Positions 34,574-41,576 of a DNA stretch of 64,000 nucleotides are shown piece after piece (the stretch's first letter is position 1; each line of letters starts with the position of its first letter). Location: assembly GCA_035556735.1 (NCBI GenBank), contig DATMFF010000014.1, positions 256,641 to 320,640 of the forward strand. The letters are read 5' to 3'. The stretch comes from CANJBX01 sp035556735 (GTDB taxonomy: Bacteria; Pseudomonadota; Alphaproteobacteria; Rhizobiales; Xanthobacteraceae). The translations under genes were made by a program, and so were the position numbers. The notes under the pieces are model-generated. The model did no database searches. It saw nothing but the letters and a program-made list of their open reading frames with translations, and was not told the DNA's origin.

Positions 34574-34792
34574 ATGCCTGACCGGCTGCCGGTCGATTCT
34601 TCGTCCGAAAAATCCGATCCTTCGTCCGATCTATCCGATCCACCCTCGCCGGCGCCGCAAGCCTGTCCGCATTGCAGCGCGCCCATGGGCTTGATCATGT
34701 TCGAGCCAGCCGCGATGTACGGCGCGGCGCAGGATGCCTTCGTCTTCAAGTGTGCGTGCGGTGTGGTCGTGCGGCGCCCGAGCGAGCGCTAA
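34574..34792 (+). CDS. Small zinc-ribbon-like protein (72 aa)
   Basis: The product opens with an Asp/Ser-rich disordered part made of a duplicated seven-residue unit (SSEKSDP, then SSDLSDP). It then has CPHC and CAC Cys pairs around a short hydrophobic stretch, as in a four-Cys zinc ribbon. It has an ATG behind GGGAG with 7-bp spacing. I do not recognise the family and the role is unknown. A strong stem-loop lies 32 bp after its stop codon. Confidence 0.6.
   Translation: MPDRLPVDSSSEKSDPSSDLSDPPSPAPQACPHCSAPMGLIMFEPAAMYGAAQDAFVFKCACGVVVRRPSER
34601..34642 (+). repeat. Imperfect tandem repeat, 2 x 21 bp, coding
   Basis: Two 21-bp units beginning TCGTCCGA and ending TCCGATCC(T/A) differ at about four positions and keep frame, giving SSEKSDP and SSDLSDP in the small zinc-ribbon protein. 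Confidence 0.8.
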
Positions 34793-34824
34793 AGAAAGCG
34801 CAGCCCGACCTTCGGACAAAATTT

Positions 34825-34858
34825 GGAGCTGGATCGCGATTGATCGCGATCCAGCTCC
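34825..34858. repeat. Perfect 16-bp inverted repeat, spacer 2 bp
   Basis: Arms GGAGCTGGATCGCGAT and its exact complement flank TG. On the minus strand the stem is followed by AAATTTTG. It is 32 bp after the zinc-ribbon gene and about 110 bp after the stop of the 35-codon gene on the other strand. It can terminate transcripts from the minus strand or be a repetitive palindromic element; a database search is needed to tell. Confidence 0.65.
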
Positions 34859-34866
34859 GGAATCAA

Positions 34867-34899
34867 CGCCCTTGACCTTTGCGGCTTCGGCCAAGGGCG
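34867..34899. repeat. Stem-loop with 8-bp stem
   Basis: CGCCCTTG pairs with CAAGGGCG around a 17-nt loop. It lies between the 16-bp inverted repeat and a third hairpin, in the region downstream of the 35-codon gene. Confidence 0.45.
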
Positions 34900-34932
34900 A
34901 GGGACGCGCAGAGGCTCACCTGCGCATCGCAA

Positions 34933-34952
34933 CGGCTGGTTTGCACCAGCCG
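34933..34952. terminator. Stem-loop, 8-bp stem with 4-nt loop
   Basis: CGGCTGGT and ACCAGCCG pair perfectly around TTGC, 20-39 bp after the stop codon of the 35-codon gene on the minus strand. There is no U-tract, so the assignment as a terminator is tentative. Confidence 0.45.
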
Positions 34953-34971
34953 TATGGGTTTAGGGGGGTGC

Positions 34972-35079
34972 TCAGGCCAGGCGTTCGATCGCCCACAGGG
35001 TGCGGCGCATGATCGCTTCGTAGATCCTGTCGGCCATTGGCCTGAGGAAGCCGGAGATCTGGCGTTCGAGTGTCGTCAT
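34972..35079 (-). CDS. Small protein (35 aa) with strong ribosome-binding site
   Basis: A 35-codon frame starts with ATG after CAGGAGGACGGA, an excellent Shine-Dalgarno, and ends in TGA. The product begins MTTLERQISGFLRPMADRI and is a basic amphipathic helix (YEAIMRRTLWAIERLA). No family is recognised. Three stem-loops lie downstream on the same transcript and a CRP-consensus site is centred about 73 bp upstream of the start. Small amphipathic helical proteins of this kind often act at membranes or on a larger partner; that is inference. Confidence 0.55.
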   Translation of the reverse strand: MTTLERQISGFLRPMADRIYEAIMRRTLWAIERLA

Positions 35080-35143
35080 TCCGTCCTCCTGTCGTTTAAA
35101 GGTTGATGTTGTGGTGACCATAAGAGCGCGCCCGCAGAGTCGG

Positions 35144-35159
35144 TGTGACCCCGGTCACA
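35144..35159. promoter_or_regulatory. CRP-type operator TGTGA-N6-TCACA
   Basis: TGTGACCCCGGTCACA is a perfect palindrome and matches the CRP consensus TGTGA-N6-TCACA exactly. It lies 65-80 bp upstream of the 35-codon gene on the minus strand, a position suited to activation if transcription starts soon after a TTAT-containing region. Binding by a CRP/FNR-family regulator is inferred. Confidence 0.5.
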
Positions 35160-35292
35160 AACCGGCGCATTCCGCCTAAGGCGTTGGCAAAGCTCGTGTA
35201 TGACCGGGCTGGCGCTGTGGCTCGGACGGTCGCTCTGGTCGCGGCACGCGTCGCTGCAGCGGTGCCGCGAACAAAGGCCTTCGGAGCGGCCC

Positions 35293-35790
35293 CTAGCCGC
35301 GGCGCGCGGCGAGGCCGGCGATCGCGGCCAGTGCGAACGAGATCAGCACGTTGTAGCCGGCGAGCGAGAGGCCGAAGAGGCGCCAGGCCGCCTCGTCGCA
35401 ACGCACGACGCTGGTGGTCTCGATCTGGCGCAGCAGGTCGCCGCCGCCGCCGAGCGCAGGCAGGCTGCCGCTGCACTCCGTCGGGCCGGGCCAGAACTTC
35501 CACTCGATGCCGGCGTGATAGATGCCGAGGGCCGCGCTCACCAGCATGATCAGCGCCAGCAGTACGAGGCCCGCGCGCACCGCCGCGGTGGGCGCGCCAC
35601 GCGCGGCGCCGATGGCAACGAGAAGCGCGAGCGGGATCGCGAGGTAGTAGGGAATGCGCTGCTCGAGGCAGAGCGGGCACGGCGCCAGCTTGAGCACGTA
35701 CTGGAAGAAATACGCGCCCAGGATCGTTGCCGCGCCGATCGCGGCGATGGTCACAGCCGCTGGCGCGGGACGAAGCGTGCGTGTGGTCAT
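35293..35790 (-). CDS. dsbB: Disulfide bond formation protein B
   Basis: The 165-residue protein has four predicted membrane spans, the quinone-linked pair C38-P-L-C41 in APCPLCLEQR and a second periplasmic pair C106 and C131. It re-oxidises DsbA-type oxidases and passes electrons to ubiquinone. The ATG giving MTTRTLRPA fits the family length; the frame is open upstream without a better start. It has no close dsbA in the window. Confidence 0.9.
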   Translation of the reverse strand: MTTRTLRPAPAAVTIAAIGAATILGAYFFQYVLKLAPCPLCLEQRIPYYLAIPLALLVAIGAARGAPTAAVRAGLVLLALIMLVSAALGIYHAGIEWKFWPGPTECSGSLPALGGGGDLLRQIETTSVVRCDEAAWRLFGLSLAGYNVLISFALAAIAGLAARRG

Positions 35791-36096
35791 GCGAGTGCCC
35801 TGGGTCCCGTCGGTTACCGGCGCGGCGGCCGCGCTTCCTTTAGCGCATGCGGCGGAGCAAGGGAACGCGCCGCCGATCACGTCCGCGCCAGCACCGCCGC
35901 GACACCGCCAGATCATGCGCCGCCGCATGCGGCATTCTCGCCGCCAACATCGCACGACGCGACGGAACCGCGCGCGCCCGGGCCTGTTGGAACGGCGTGG
36001 TCCTGATTGCGGCGCTGGCTCCACCGCGCACGGAAGCGGCGGCCGCATTCGGACGATGCAGGGGAGCCCTCCGGAAGCGGAGCGCATGCGAGACGA
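35791..36096. other. Intergenic region without visible gene
   Basis: Between dsbB and the 77-residue gene the DNA is very GC-rich. One 11-bp inverted repeat (GCATGCGGCGG at 35845-35855 and its complement at 35920-35930) is visible. No plausible gene start or promoter stands out. Confidence 0.5.
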
Positions 36097-36330
36097 ATGG
36101 TCACTCAGAACGGCGCAAGCCGCGGCAGGCGCAAGGAGCGGGCGCACCAGTACCGGATCATGGCGGAGCGGCTGCAGTTTCACCTCCAGCGCGGCAACTT
36201 GTCCGAGGACGTCGCCCGCCTCGTCAGCACCGCGCATGAGGCGCTCACCGCGGCCGCGCAGATCATGGAAGAGAGTGCGCGCGATCTGCGGCTCAAGCAG
36301 CAGGCGGAGCGCTCGCGGGCGGCGACCTGA
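36097..36330 (+). CDS. Small helical hypothetical protein (77 aa)
   Basis: The product starts MVTQNGASRGRRKERAHQYR and forms one charged helix up to KQQAERSRAAT, with AERLQFHLQRGNLSEDVARL in the middle. It has no signal, membrane span or known motif. Its frame is open 30 codons upstream; this ATG is chosen because no Shine-Dalgarno supports an earlier start. It converges with the next gene across a terminator. Function unknown. Confidence 0.55.
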   Translation: MVTQNGASRGRRKERAHQYRIMAERLQFHLQRGNLSEDVARLVSTAHEALTAAAQIMEESARDLRLKQQAERSRAAT

Positions 36331-36396
36331 CCAGCACCAGCCCGCGCTCACCGCCGGCCGCCCTGCGGCGCCGCGCAAACACACGGGGCGCTCGCG

Positions 36397-36430
36397 AAAA
36401 AAAAAGAGAGCCTCGGCGGGACCGAGGCTC
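36397..36430 (-). terminator. Rho-independent terminator
   Basis: On the minus strand GAGCCTCGG and CCGAGGCTC form a 9-bp stem around a 5-nt loop, followed by a CT dinucleotide repeat and a run of nine T residues. It ends the gene for the 67-residue membrane protein. Confidence 0.85.
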
Positions 36431-36453
36431 GGGTCGCAGACGTTTGCGCGCGG

Positions 36454-36657
36454 TCAGCGCGCGCCGGCCGGCGCGGCCGGCGACGAGGCCTTCGGCAGGT
36501 TGACCGAGACCTTCGACCCGCCACCGCCGTCCCAGTTCGTCGCCGCGAAGTAAAGGATGCCGAGCACGACGACGGCGCCGAGGATCACGCCGAGAAAAGC
36601 CGCGATCCCGCTCCCCCCGCCACCGTGCGCGTAGTGATGAATTTCCTTGTCCGCCAT
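36454..36657 (-). CDS. Conserved small single-span membrane protein (67 aa)
   Basis: The product begins MADKEIHHYAHGGGGSGIAA and has one membrane helix near residues 16-40 (AAFLGVILGAVVVLGILYFAA). A Gly-rich turn and a short tail with SVNLPKAS follow. The start is an ATG behind GGAG with 7-bp spacing. Short proteins with this layout are conserved in Rhizobiales. The function is unknown; a strong terminator follows. Confidence 0.7.
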   Translation of the reverse strand: MADKEIHHYAHGGGGSGIAAFLGVILGAVVVLGILYFAATNWDGGGGSKVSVNLPKASSPAAPAGAR

Positions 36658-36874
36658 GACGCGCTCCATTCGTGCAAATTCAGGTGCGGGGTTAATGCGC
36701 AGGGCGGTGGGACGTTCCTCTCGGGGCGAGGTTCGGAGCGGGCCGGGCGAGCTGGCTGCCTTCGCGCGGGTGCAGGCCCGCAGCGGGACGCGAGCGGAGG
36801 GCCACATCAGCGTCTATGACGAGCATCGCGAGGAGATGGACCCACGTGCAATCCCGATGACGGTCGTCATCCTG

Positions 36875-37798
36875 TCAGCGATTTCGCCACTCCGACGGCC
36901 TCACCTCGATGAAGATGAAACGCTTGACGTCTTCGAACGCGTCACGAACTTTCTCCATGAGATAGTGCATGCGAGCGTAAGTCAGACGCTGACGCCCCGT
37001 CTTGATGTCATAGATGCACGCCGTATCGTTGTCCCTACGTTCGAATACGTCGAGCCGCACGGACCCTGGGACTGCGGTAAGCTTATCTCCTGGCTTCGGC
37101 TTTTCACCCTTCGGAATCGGTTTGTCGGTGATGTCGTTCCAAACTGTCATTTCAGCGCGAAAGTTCTTATCGTGCTCTCCGATGGCGTTGGCGACGTAGT
37201 CATGAACGGCGGTCCCGAACACGGGCCCCCAGACGGGCTTGCCGCTCTCCTGAAATTCTTGCTTGATTTTGCCAAACGCTTTGTCTGTCAGCCTTTGAAC
37301 GACGCCGAGTTTTTTGCATTTCTTGTTGACTTCGTCGCGATCAAGTTGGGTAGCCCGCTCAAGCTCAACATCGATCGAACCGTCGGGTCGAAATTCGACC
37401 GCACGAAATTCGAGGATGGCCCATCGGCCGGGAGCGTTCCGATCGGCAGCCCCGGCATACCACCTGAGGATATGCTGAAGCGTGATAGCTGGCGTCGGAG
37501 CGCGCCCGCTCGGCGCGACGACCAGCGTGTTGAAGTCAGAGCTGCGCGCGACGCGTGTCGCGTCGGACAGTGTGGCCGCGGGCCTGTCGACGCTGTGCGC
37601 GGCGGACGCGTATCGCACGGCGCTCCGCGTCGAGCGGCCGGACCCGCCGCCGAGTGAACCGAGCCTCGTCCACTGTCCGCCGTCAGAGTGGCCCGCCGGC
37701 ACGCGCGGCTGGTTGGGGTCGTAGTGATCGGAGCCGCCGACGCGGCTTGGGGACGGCGAACGTCCGTCGAGGGACGAGAGCGGGCTGTAGCGCGACAA
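36875..37798 (-). CDS. Putative PD-(D/E)XK nuclease-like protein with GGQWT motif, LexA box upstream
   Basis: The 307-residue protein has three parts. Residues 26-44 contain YDPNQPRVPAGHSDGGQWT, a motif shared by a group of rhizobial hypotheticals. Residues 45-180 are a variable middle. The C-terminal part resembles a PD-(D/E)XK nuclease: E216, D250 in VRLDVF and D264-x-K266 in YDIKTG, with HYLMEKVRDAFEDVKRFIFIEVRP closing the fold. The start is TTG, after AGGCAGG. Codon composition looks lower in GC than its neighbours, suggesting acquisition. A perfect LexA-type box lies 25-39 bp upstream. Family hits and activity are unproven; no immunity gene is evident alongside. Confidence 0.6.
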   Translation of the reverse strand: MSRYSPLSSLDGRSPSPSRVGGSDHYDPNQPRVPAGHSDGGQWTRLGSLGGGSGRSTRSAVRYASAAHSVDRPAATLSDATRVARSSDFNTLVVAPSGRAPTPAITLQHILRWYAGAADRNAPGRWAILEFRAVEFRPDGSIDVELERATQLDRDEVNKKCKKLGVVQRLTDKAFGKIKQEFQESGKPVWGPVFGTAVHDYVANAIGEHDKNFRAEMTVWNDITDKPIPKGEKPKPGDKLTAVPGSVRLDVFERRDNDTACIYDIKTGRQRLTYARMHYLMEKVRDAFEDVKRFIFIEVRPSEWRNR

Positions 37799-37822
37799 GG
37801 GACACCTGCCTGAGCGTTCGTG

Positions 37823-37837
37823 AACAAAACACGAACA
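37823..37837 (-). promoter_or_regulatory. LexA (SOS) box, GAAC-N7-GAAC
   Basis: GAACAAAACACGAAC matches the alphaproteobacterial LexA consensus GAAC-N7-GAAC (read as GTTC-N7-GTTC on the gene strand). It lies 25-39 bp before the start codon of the nuclease-like gene, placing the core promoter under it. A 7-bp inverted repeat (GTTCGTG and CACGAAC) overlaps. Repression by LexA with SOS induction is the inference. Confidence 0.6.
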
Positions 37838-38281
37838 CTCTGGACAGGCCCCGGCCCACTGTCATGACCGCATTCCTAAGCTGGGAACTTCGGGGAAAGC
37901 GCCGACGGCGCACGGCCTGCGCGCCGCGATGGTCCGCCGTTCTCGCATGCCGCCGCGCCTGCGCACGCAACGACGACTTGCGCGACTAACCCGGGCGCAA
38001 CGCCCCGTCTCGCTGGTCAGCCGCTCACCGTATGCGTGGCTCTCCCCACAATTCCCATCGCCGCACGCCCGCCGCGACCGGGCGCACCCTTGCGCGCTAC
38101 GCGTGGCGCGGCTGGTTGGCGCGCCCACCCGCCCGGCGGAGCATGGCTGCGCGAATGCTGCTGCCGGCCAGCCTGTCGTCCGTCCGGACATTCGAGCTTG
38201 GGATCCGCTCCATGGAGACTGCCGGCGCGCCGCGCCCCTCCCCGCTTCCTCAGGTCAGACGCACCATGGCGGTGCCGGCCG

Positions 38282-38314
38282 ACATATCTCATGCTCCCTC
38301 CAAACTCTCTCATC
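38282..38314. repeat. Dispersed repeat, copy 1
   Basis: Core ACATA-NN-TCATGCTCCCTCC followed after a short variable stretch by CTCTCATC. A reverse-complement copy lies at 59879-59911 and a more diverged copy at 38351-38374. Confidence 0.6.
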
Positions 38315-38350
38315 CGCGGGTCCGCGGCGCGCGGCGGCCGCCGCCGCTTT

Positions 38351-38374
38351 CTCATTCTCCCTCCGAACGCTCTC
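38351..38374. repeat. Dispersed repeat, diverged copy 2
   Basis: CTCATTCTCCCTCCGAACGC keeps the repeat core, with T for G and other changes, and is in the same orientation as copy 1 located 69 bp upstream. Confidence 0.45.
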
Positions 38375-38461
38375 CCGCCGCCGCTCCTCGAAAATCTGGC
38401 GCGGGCGCGCGGCGCGCTCTATCCTCGCGCTGCGGCAATGGTGCCCGTGGGAGGACAGGTG

Positions 38462-38809
38462 ATGGCGAAGGCGGCTCGCAAGAAGGCAAAGGCGAAATCG
38501 GCGGCGAAGGCGCGCAAGACGAAACGGACGAAGAGCGCCGTGAAAGCGCGCGGCCGCAAGAAGACCACTGGCCGCAAGGCGGCGGCGCGATCATCGGCAC
38601 GCAAGGCCCGGCCGGCCAAGAAGACTGCGGCCAAGAAGACGGCCGTCAAAAAGACGGCCAAGAAAAAGACCGCGCGCAAGCGCGCGAAGGCGCCGAAGAC
38701 CATCGGCGAACGCATCGCCAACGCGTTCCACACGATCGAGGACGTCGTCACCGACACCCAGGCGCTGCGCAACAAGATGGAGCCGCCGGGCGTCACCGAA
38801 AATCAATAG
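38462..38809 (+). CDS. Histone H1-like Lys/Ala-rich DNA-binding protein
   Basis: The 115-residue protein is a Lys/Ala/Arg-rich tail (KKAKAKSAAKARKTKRTK; KKTAAKKTAVKKTAKKKT) with a short C-terminal domain TIGERIANAFHTIEDVVTDTQ. This is the pattern of bacterial histone H1-like or AlgP-type proteins, which bind DNA through the basic repeats; the C-terminal helix is a shared feature of the Rhizobiales group. Start ATG after GGGAGGACAGGTG. The long open frame upstream is not part of it. Confidence 0.8.
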   Translation: MAKAARKKAKAKSAAKARKTKRTKSAVKARGRKKTTGRKAAARSSARKARPAKKTAAKKTAVKKTAKKKTARKRAKAPKTIGERIANAFHTIEDVVTDTQALRNKMEPPGVTENQ

Positions 38810-38954
38810 ACGGAGCCGAATGCGCGTGGCCGCCGCGGCGCGGCGGCCGGCTTCCGTCTGGTGCCCGACGTGACGTCGAGCCCTGCGTCCAAAGTATTGC
38901 CGCTTCGGCGGACTACGCTGCAGTACGGTTTTCCAATGGAGGGATACTGCGGCC

Positions 38955-39872
38955 GTGGACACGATCGATTCCATGCGGGTGTTTGTGCGGATCATCGAAC
39001 GCGGCGGCTTCGCTGCCGCCGCCGCGGATCTCGGCCTGCAGCGCTCCACTGTGACGGAGGTCATCAAGCAACTCGAGAAGCGACTTGGCGTTCGTCTGCT
39101 GCAGCGAACCACGCGCCATGTCGCCCCGACAGTGGAAGGCGAAGCCTACTATCGCCGGTGCCTATCGATTCTCGCCGACATCGAGGATGCCGAGAATGCC
39201 TTCTCGCGGCCGAAAGGAATGCTCAGGATCGATGTGCACGGCGGCATGGCGCGGCAATTCTTGCTCCCGCACCTGCCCGCATTTCTTGCCGAGTATCCCG
39301 ATCTCACGATGCACATCGGCGAGGGAGACCGACTTGTAGATCTCGTCCGCGAGGGGGTCGATTGCGTGGTCCGGGCAGGCCAGCCAACGGACAGCGACAT
39401 GATCATTCGACGACTGGGCGAATTCGAAGAGATAACAGTCGCAAGCCCGACCTACCTTGCGGATCGCGGCGTTCCGGATTCACCCGAAGATCTCGAAGGC
39501 CACGCCATGATCGGCTTTGTTTCGTCGCGAACGGGCGAGGTTCTGCCTCTCGAGTTCAATCAAAACGGAAAAGTGCGCGAAGTCATACTCCCGATGCGCG
39601 TTCGGGTGACGAGTTCCGACACTTATGCGGCGCTCGCCAAATTGGGCTTCGGTATCATCCAGGCGCCACGGCACCGCTTCGAGGAAGATCTGGCATCAGG
39701 CGCGTTGGTCGAACTCCTGGCGGAATACCGACCGGCGTCGACACCGTTTTTCGCGCTCTACCCGCACAATCGCCAACTGTCTCCGCGCGTTCGCGTTTTC
39801 GTGGACTGGCTGGTGAAGTTGTTCTCGACCAGACCACCCGACGCACCCGCGCGCGAGGAAATACGTTCTTGA
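38955..39872 (+). CDS. LysR-family transcriptional regulator
   Basis: The 305-residue protein has the N-terminal winged helix-turn-helix (DTIDSMRVFVRIIERGGFAAAAADLGLQRSTVTEVIKQLEKRLG) and a C-terminal co-inducer domain with typical EGVDCVVRAGQ and LGFGIIQAPRHRF segments. LysR proteins usually control adjacent or divergent genes; here the nearest candidates are the LLM oxidoreductase beyond the tRNA, or distant genes. Start codon GTG. The co-inducer is unknown. Confidence 0.93.
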   Translation: MDTIDSMRVFVRIIERGGFAAAAADLGLQRSTVTEVIKQLEKRLGVRLLQRTTRHVAPTVEGEAYYRRCLSILADIEDAENAFSRPKGMLRIDVHGGMARQFLLPHLPAFLAEYPDLTMHIGEGDRLVDLVREGVDCVVRAGQPTDSDMIIRRLGEFEEITVASPTYLADRGVPDSPEDLEGHAMIGFVSSRTGEVLPLEFNQNGKVREVILPMRVRVTSSDTYAALAKLGFGIIQAPRHRFEEDLASGALVELLAEYRPASTPFFALYPHNRQLSPRVRVFVDWLVKLFSTRPPDAPAREEIRS

Positions 39873-39895
39873 ACCGCTGCGAGTTGAAGATGTGG

Positions 39896-39982
39896 TGGTG
39901 CCCCTAGCCGGACTCGAACCAGCACGACCTTGCGGCCACCTGATTTTGAGTCAGGCGCGTCTACCAATTCCGCCATAGGGGC
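39896..39982 (-). tRNA. tRNA-Leu(CAA)
   Basis: The 87-base gene, read on the minus strand, starts GCCCCTATGGCG and its seven-pair acceptor stem (GCCCCTA with TAGGGGC), anticodon stem CCTGA/TCAGG around loop CTCAAAA, and GGTTCGAGTCC T-arm are all visible. The anticodon is CAA, reading leucine UUG. A long variable arm (type II) fits tRNA-Leu. Discriminator A and an encoded CCA follow. Confidence 0.97.
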
Positions 39983-39993
39983 GCGGCCGGCTC

Positions 39994-40021
39994 AATATAG
40001 CCGCGCGCCGGGCGTGGTCAA
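39994..40021 (-). promoter_or_regulatory. Sigma-70 promoter of tRNA-Leu
   Basis: On the minus strand TTGACC and TATATT are separated by 16 bp; the -10 is 11 bp before the mature tRNA start. It is a near-consensus promoter in otherwise GC-rich DNA. Confidence 0.75.
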
Positions 40022-40030
40022 TCACACGCC

Positions 40031-41149
40031 TCAGTTCAGGACAGCGGTCGGGCCGTCGGTGGCCTGCCGAAGCGCCGGCATCACCTCCTGGGCGATACGC
40101 GAGAGCGACTCGCGTTCCCAAGCCGCGTTGGGCCCTACCCAGTCCACCGCGGTGAGTAGCAGCGTCCCGAATGGTCCCGCCGCATTGCGGACGGCGACAA
40201 GCTGATCGAGCACGGTCTTGGGCGAACCAAAGATCAGGCGTTTCTCGATGAAGGTGTCGACCGTGACCTCGTCGTCGCGCATGTCGGGGCGCGATTTGAG
40301 AACGCCGAGGCGACCGATCTGGGTGTAGACCTTGTGCATATGACCGAAAAAATGCCGATAGCCACTCTGGGGATGGTAGACGCGCTGGCGCGCTTCCTCG
40401 TCCGTACCCGCGACGAACACCGAGCGGCAGACCCGCCATTTGTCGCTGTCAGGGGCACGGCCGGCCTCTTCGCAGCCCCTGCTGTAGTTCGACCATTGCA
40501 GAGCAAGGCCTTCGGTCGAAATCAACTGGCTCGAGATCACGCTCCAGCCCTTGCGGCCAGCAATCTGCACCGAACGCGAGTCCGGGCTTGACGACGGAAT
40601 AGCGATCTGCGGCCCCGGCTTTTGGTAGGGCTTAGGCAGCCAGCCGAAGCCAAGACCCGGATTGAGCGTATCCTTGATGCGCGTTGCAAAGAACTCGCCC
40701 GGAAGGTCATAGGGCGGATCGCTCGCCCAGATCTTCTGGATCATTTCGATCGACTCCACGAGCATCTTTCCGCGCACGCCTGGATCTTGCGGGACTTCCA
40801 TCATCTCGATGTCGGTCGCGGTCGAGCCGGTGCCGATACCCAGAACAAAGCGTCCCTTGCTCATGTGATCGAATTGCGCGGCTTCGGCCGCGATCATTGC
40901 CGGATGTCGCAAGGCCGCGCTGACCACACCCGTTCCGAACACCAGCCGCTCCGTGCGCGGCAGCAGGCTGGCCGCGAACATCAGCGGCGAGGGATAGGGC
41001 TCCGTCGCAGCAGTGAAGTGTTCACCAATAAAGAGCTCGTCGAACCCGAGCTTCTCGAGCAGCAGCGCCTTCTCGGTGTCTTCGGCAAGATAGGCGTGCA
41101 TCGGCCGGCCAGCCGGATGCAGCGGCATCATGAACATCCCCAAGCGCAT
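40031..41149 (-). CDS. LLM-class flavin-dependent oxidoreductase (luciferase-like monooxygenase)
   Basis: The 372-residue protein starts MRLGMFMMPLHPAGRP and has ELFIGEHF, LVFGTGVVSAALRHPAMIAAEAAQFDHMSKGRFVLGIGTG and further FMN-binding strands of the luciferase-like TIM barrel. These enzymes use reduced FMN from a reductase to oxidise small substrates. The substrate is unknown. The frame is open 24 codons upstream, but the ATG after GGGGGTAAC is the natural start. It is divergent from the hydrolase/LLM pair. Confidence 0.88.
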   Translation of the reverse strand: MRLGMFMMPLHPAGRPMHAYLAEDTEKALLLEKLGFDELFIGEHFTAATEPYPSPLMFAASLLPRTERLVFGTGVVSAALRHPAMIAAEAAQFDHMSKGRFVLGIGTGSTATDIEMMEVPQDPGVRGKMLVESIEMIQKIWASDPPYDLPGEFFATRIKDTLNPGLGFGWLPKPYQKPGPQIAIPSSSPDSRSVQIAGRKGWSVISSQLISTEGLALQWSNYSRGCEEAGRAPDSDKWRVCRSVFVAGTDEEARQRVYHPQSGYRHFFGHMHKVYTQIGRLGVLKSRPDMRDDEVTVDTFIEKRLIFGSPKTVLDQLVAVRNAAGPFGTLLLTAVDWVGPNAAWERESLSRIAQEVMPALRQATDGPTAVLN

Positions 41150-41576
41150 GTTACCCCCGTTTTGCGCGCGCATCGATCGAACGATTCCGGACCCGACAGC
41201 CCACGATCTTCCTCGCAACAATCGAGGTTGTCGGAATGCGGGTAAATCAGGAGACCGGAAAGATCGAGACGCCTACGTATTGTTGAGCACAGCCGAGGCT
41301 CCGCTAAGGGCAACCTTAACAGCGGCGCGCTCGCGGACCAACTGCCCAAAATGGAGAGCAAACGTGGGCCGCCCGCGGGCGACCGCCAGCGTCGGCCCAC
41401 GCCGCTTGGCACGATGGACAGACGCCCGCAACCCACCTATGCCGCGTCGATTTGTACGCGAGCGCGAGTTGATCTTGTGGACTGACCTCGATTACAGCCT
41501 ACGCGACAACCGGTCCGGCGCGTCCTGCCGCGGCCAGAGCCCGATCTCCAGATCGGCAACGTTGGGGGAGAGTCCG
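41150..41576. other. Divergent promoter region of the LLM genes
   Basis: No gene is seen in this 427-bp stretch. It contains one structured element, a 9-bp inverted repeat (CGTGGGCCG at 41363 and CGGCCCACG at 41393) enclosing the palindrome GCCCGCGGGC. Open frames on both strands lack start signals and family patterns. Confidence 0.5.

Larger units (their letters stand above)
37799..38461. other. Long intergenic region with LexA box and two dispersed repeat copies
   Basis: No plausible gene is seen. The region holds the LexA-type box next to the nuclease-like gene, and further along two copies of a dispersed repeat with CATGCTCCCTCC-like core (38282-38314 and 38351-38374). The end of the region is the Shine-Dalgarno of the histone-like gene (GGGAGGACAGGTG). 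Confidence 0.6.

Noticed and set aside
34825..34858. The inverted repeat as a Rho-independent terminator for the plus-strand gene
   Set aside because: No T-run follows on the plus strand; if it ends transcription it does so for the minus strand, or it is a repeat element.
36647..37657. Long plus-strand frame opposite the nuclease-like gene
   Set aside because: It lies antisense to the minus-strand gene and starts without a ribosome-binding site; the minus-strand frame has the PD-(D/E)XK-like motifs.
38032..39054. Long plus-strand frame from 38032
   Set aside because: It only shadows the histone-like gene in another frame; the Lys/Ala repeat frame has the Shine-Dalgarno and the conserved C-terminus.
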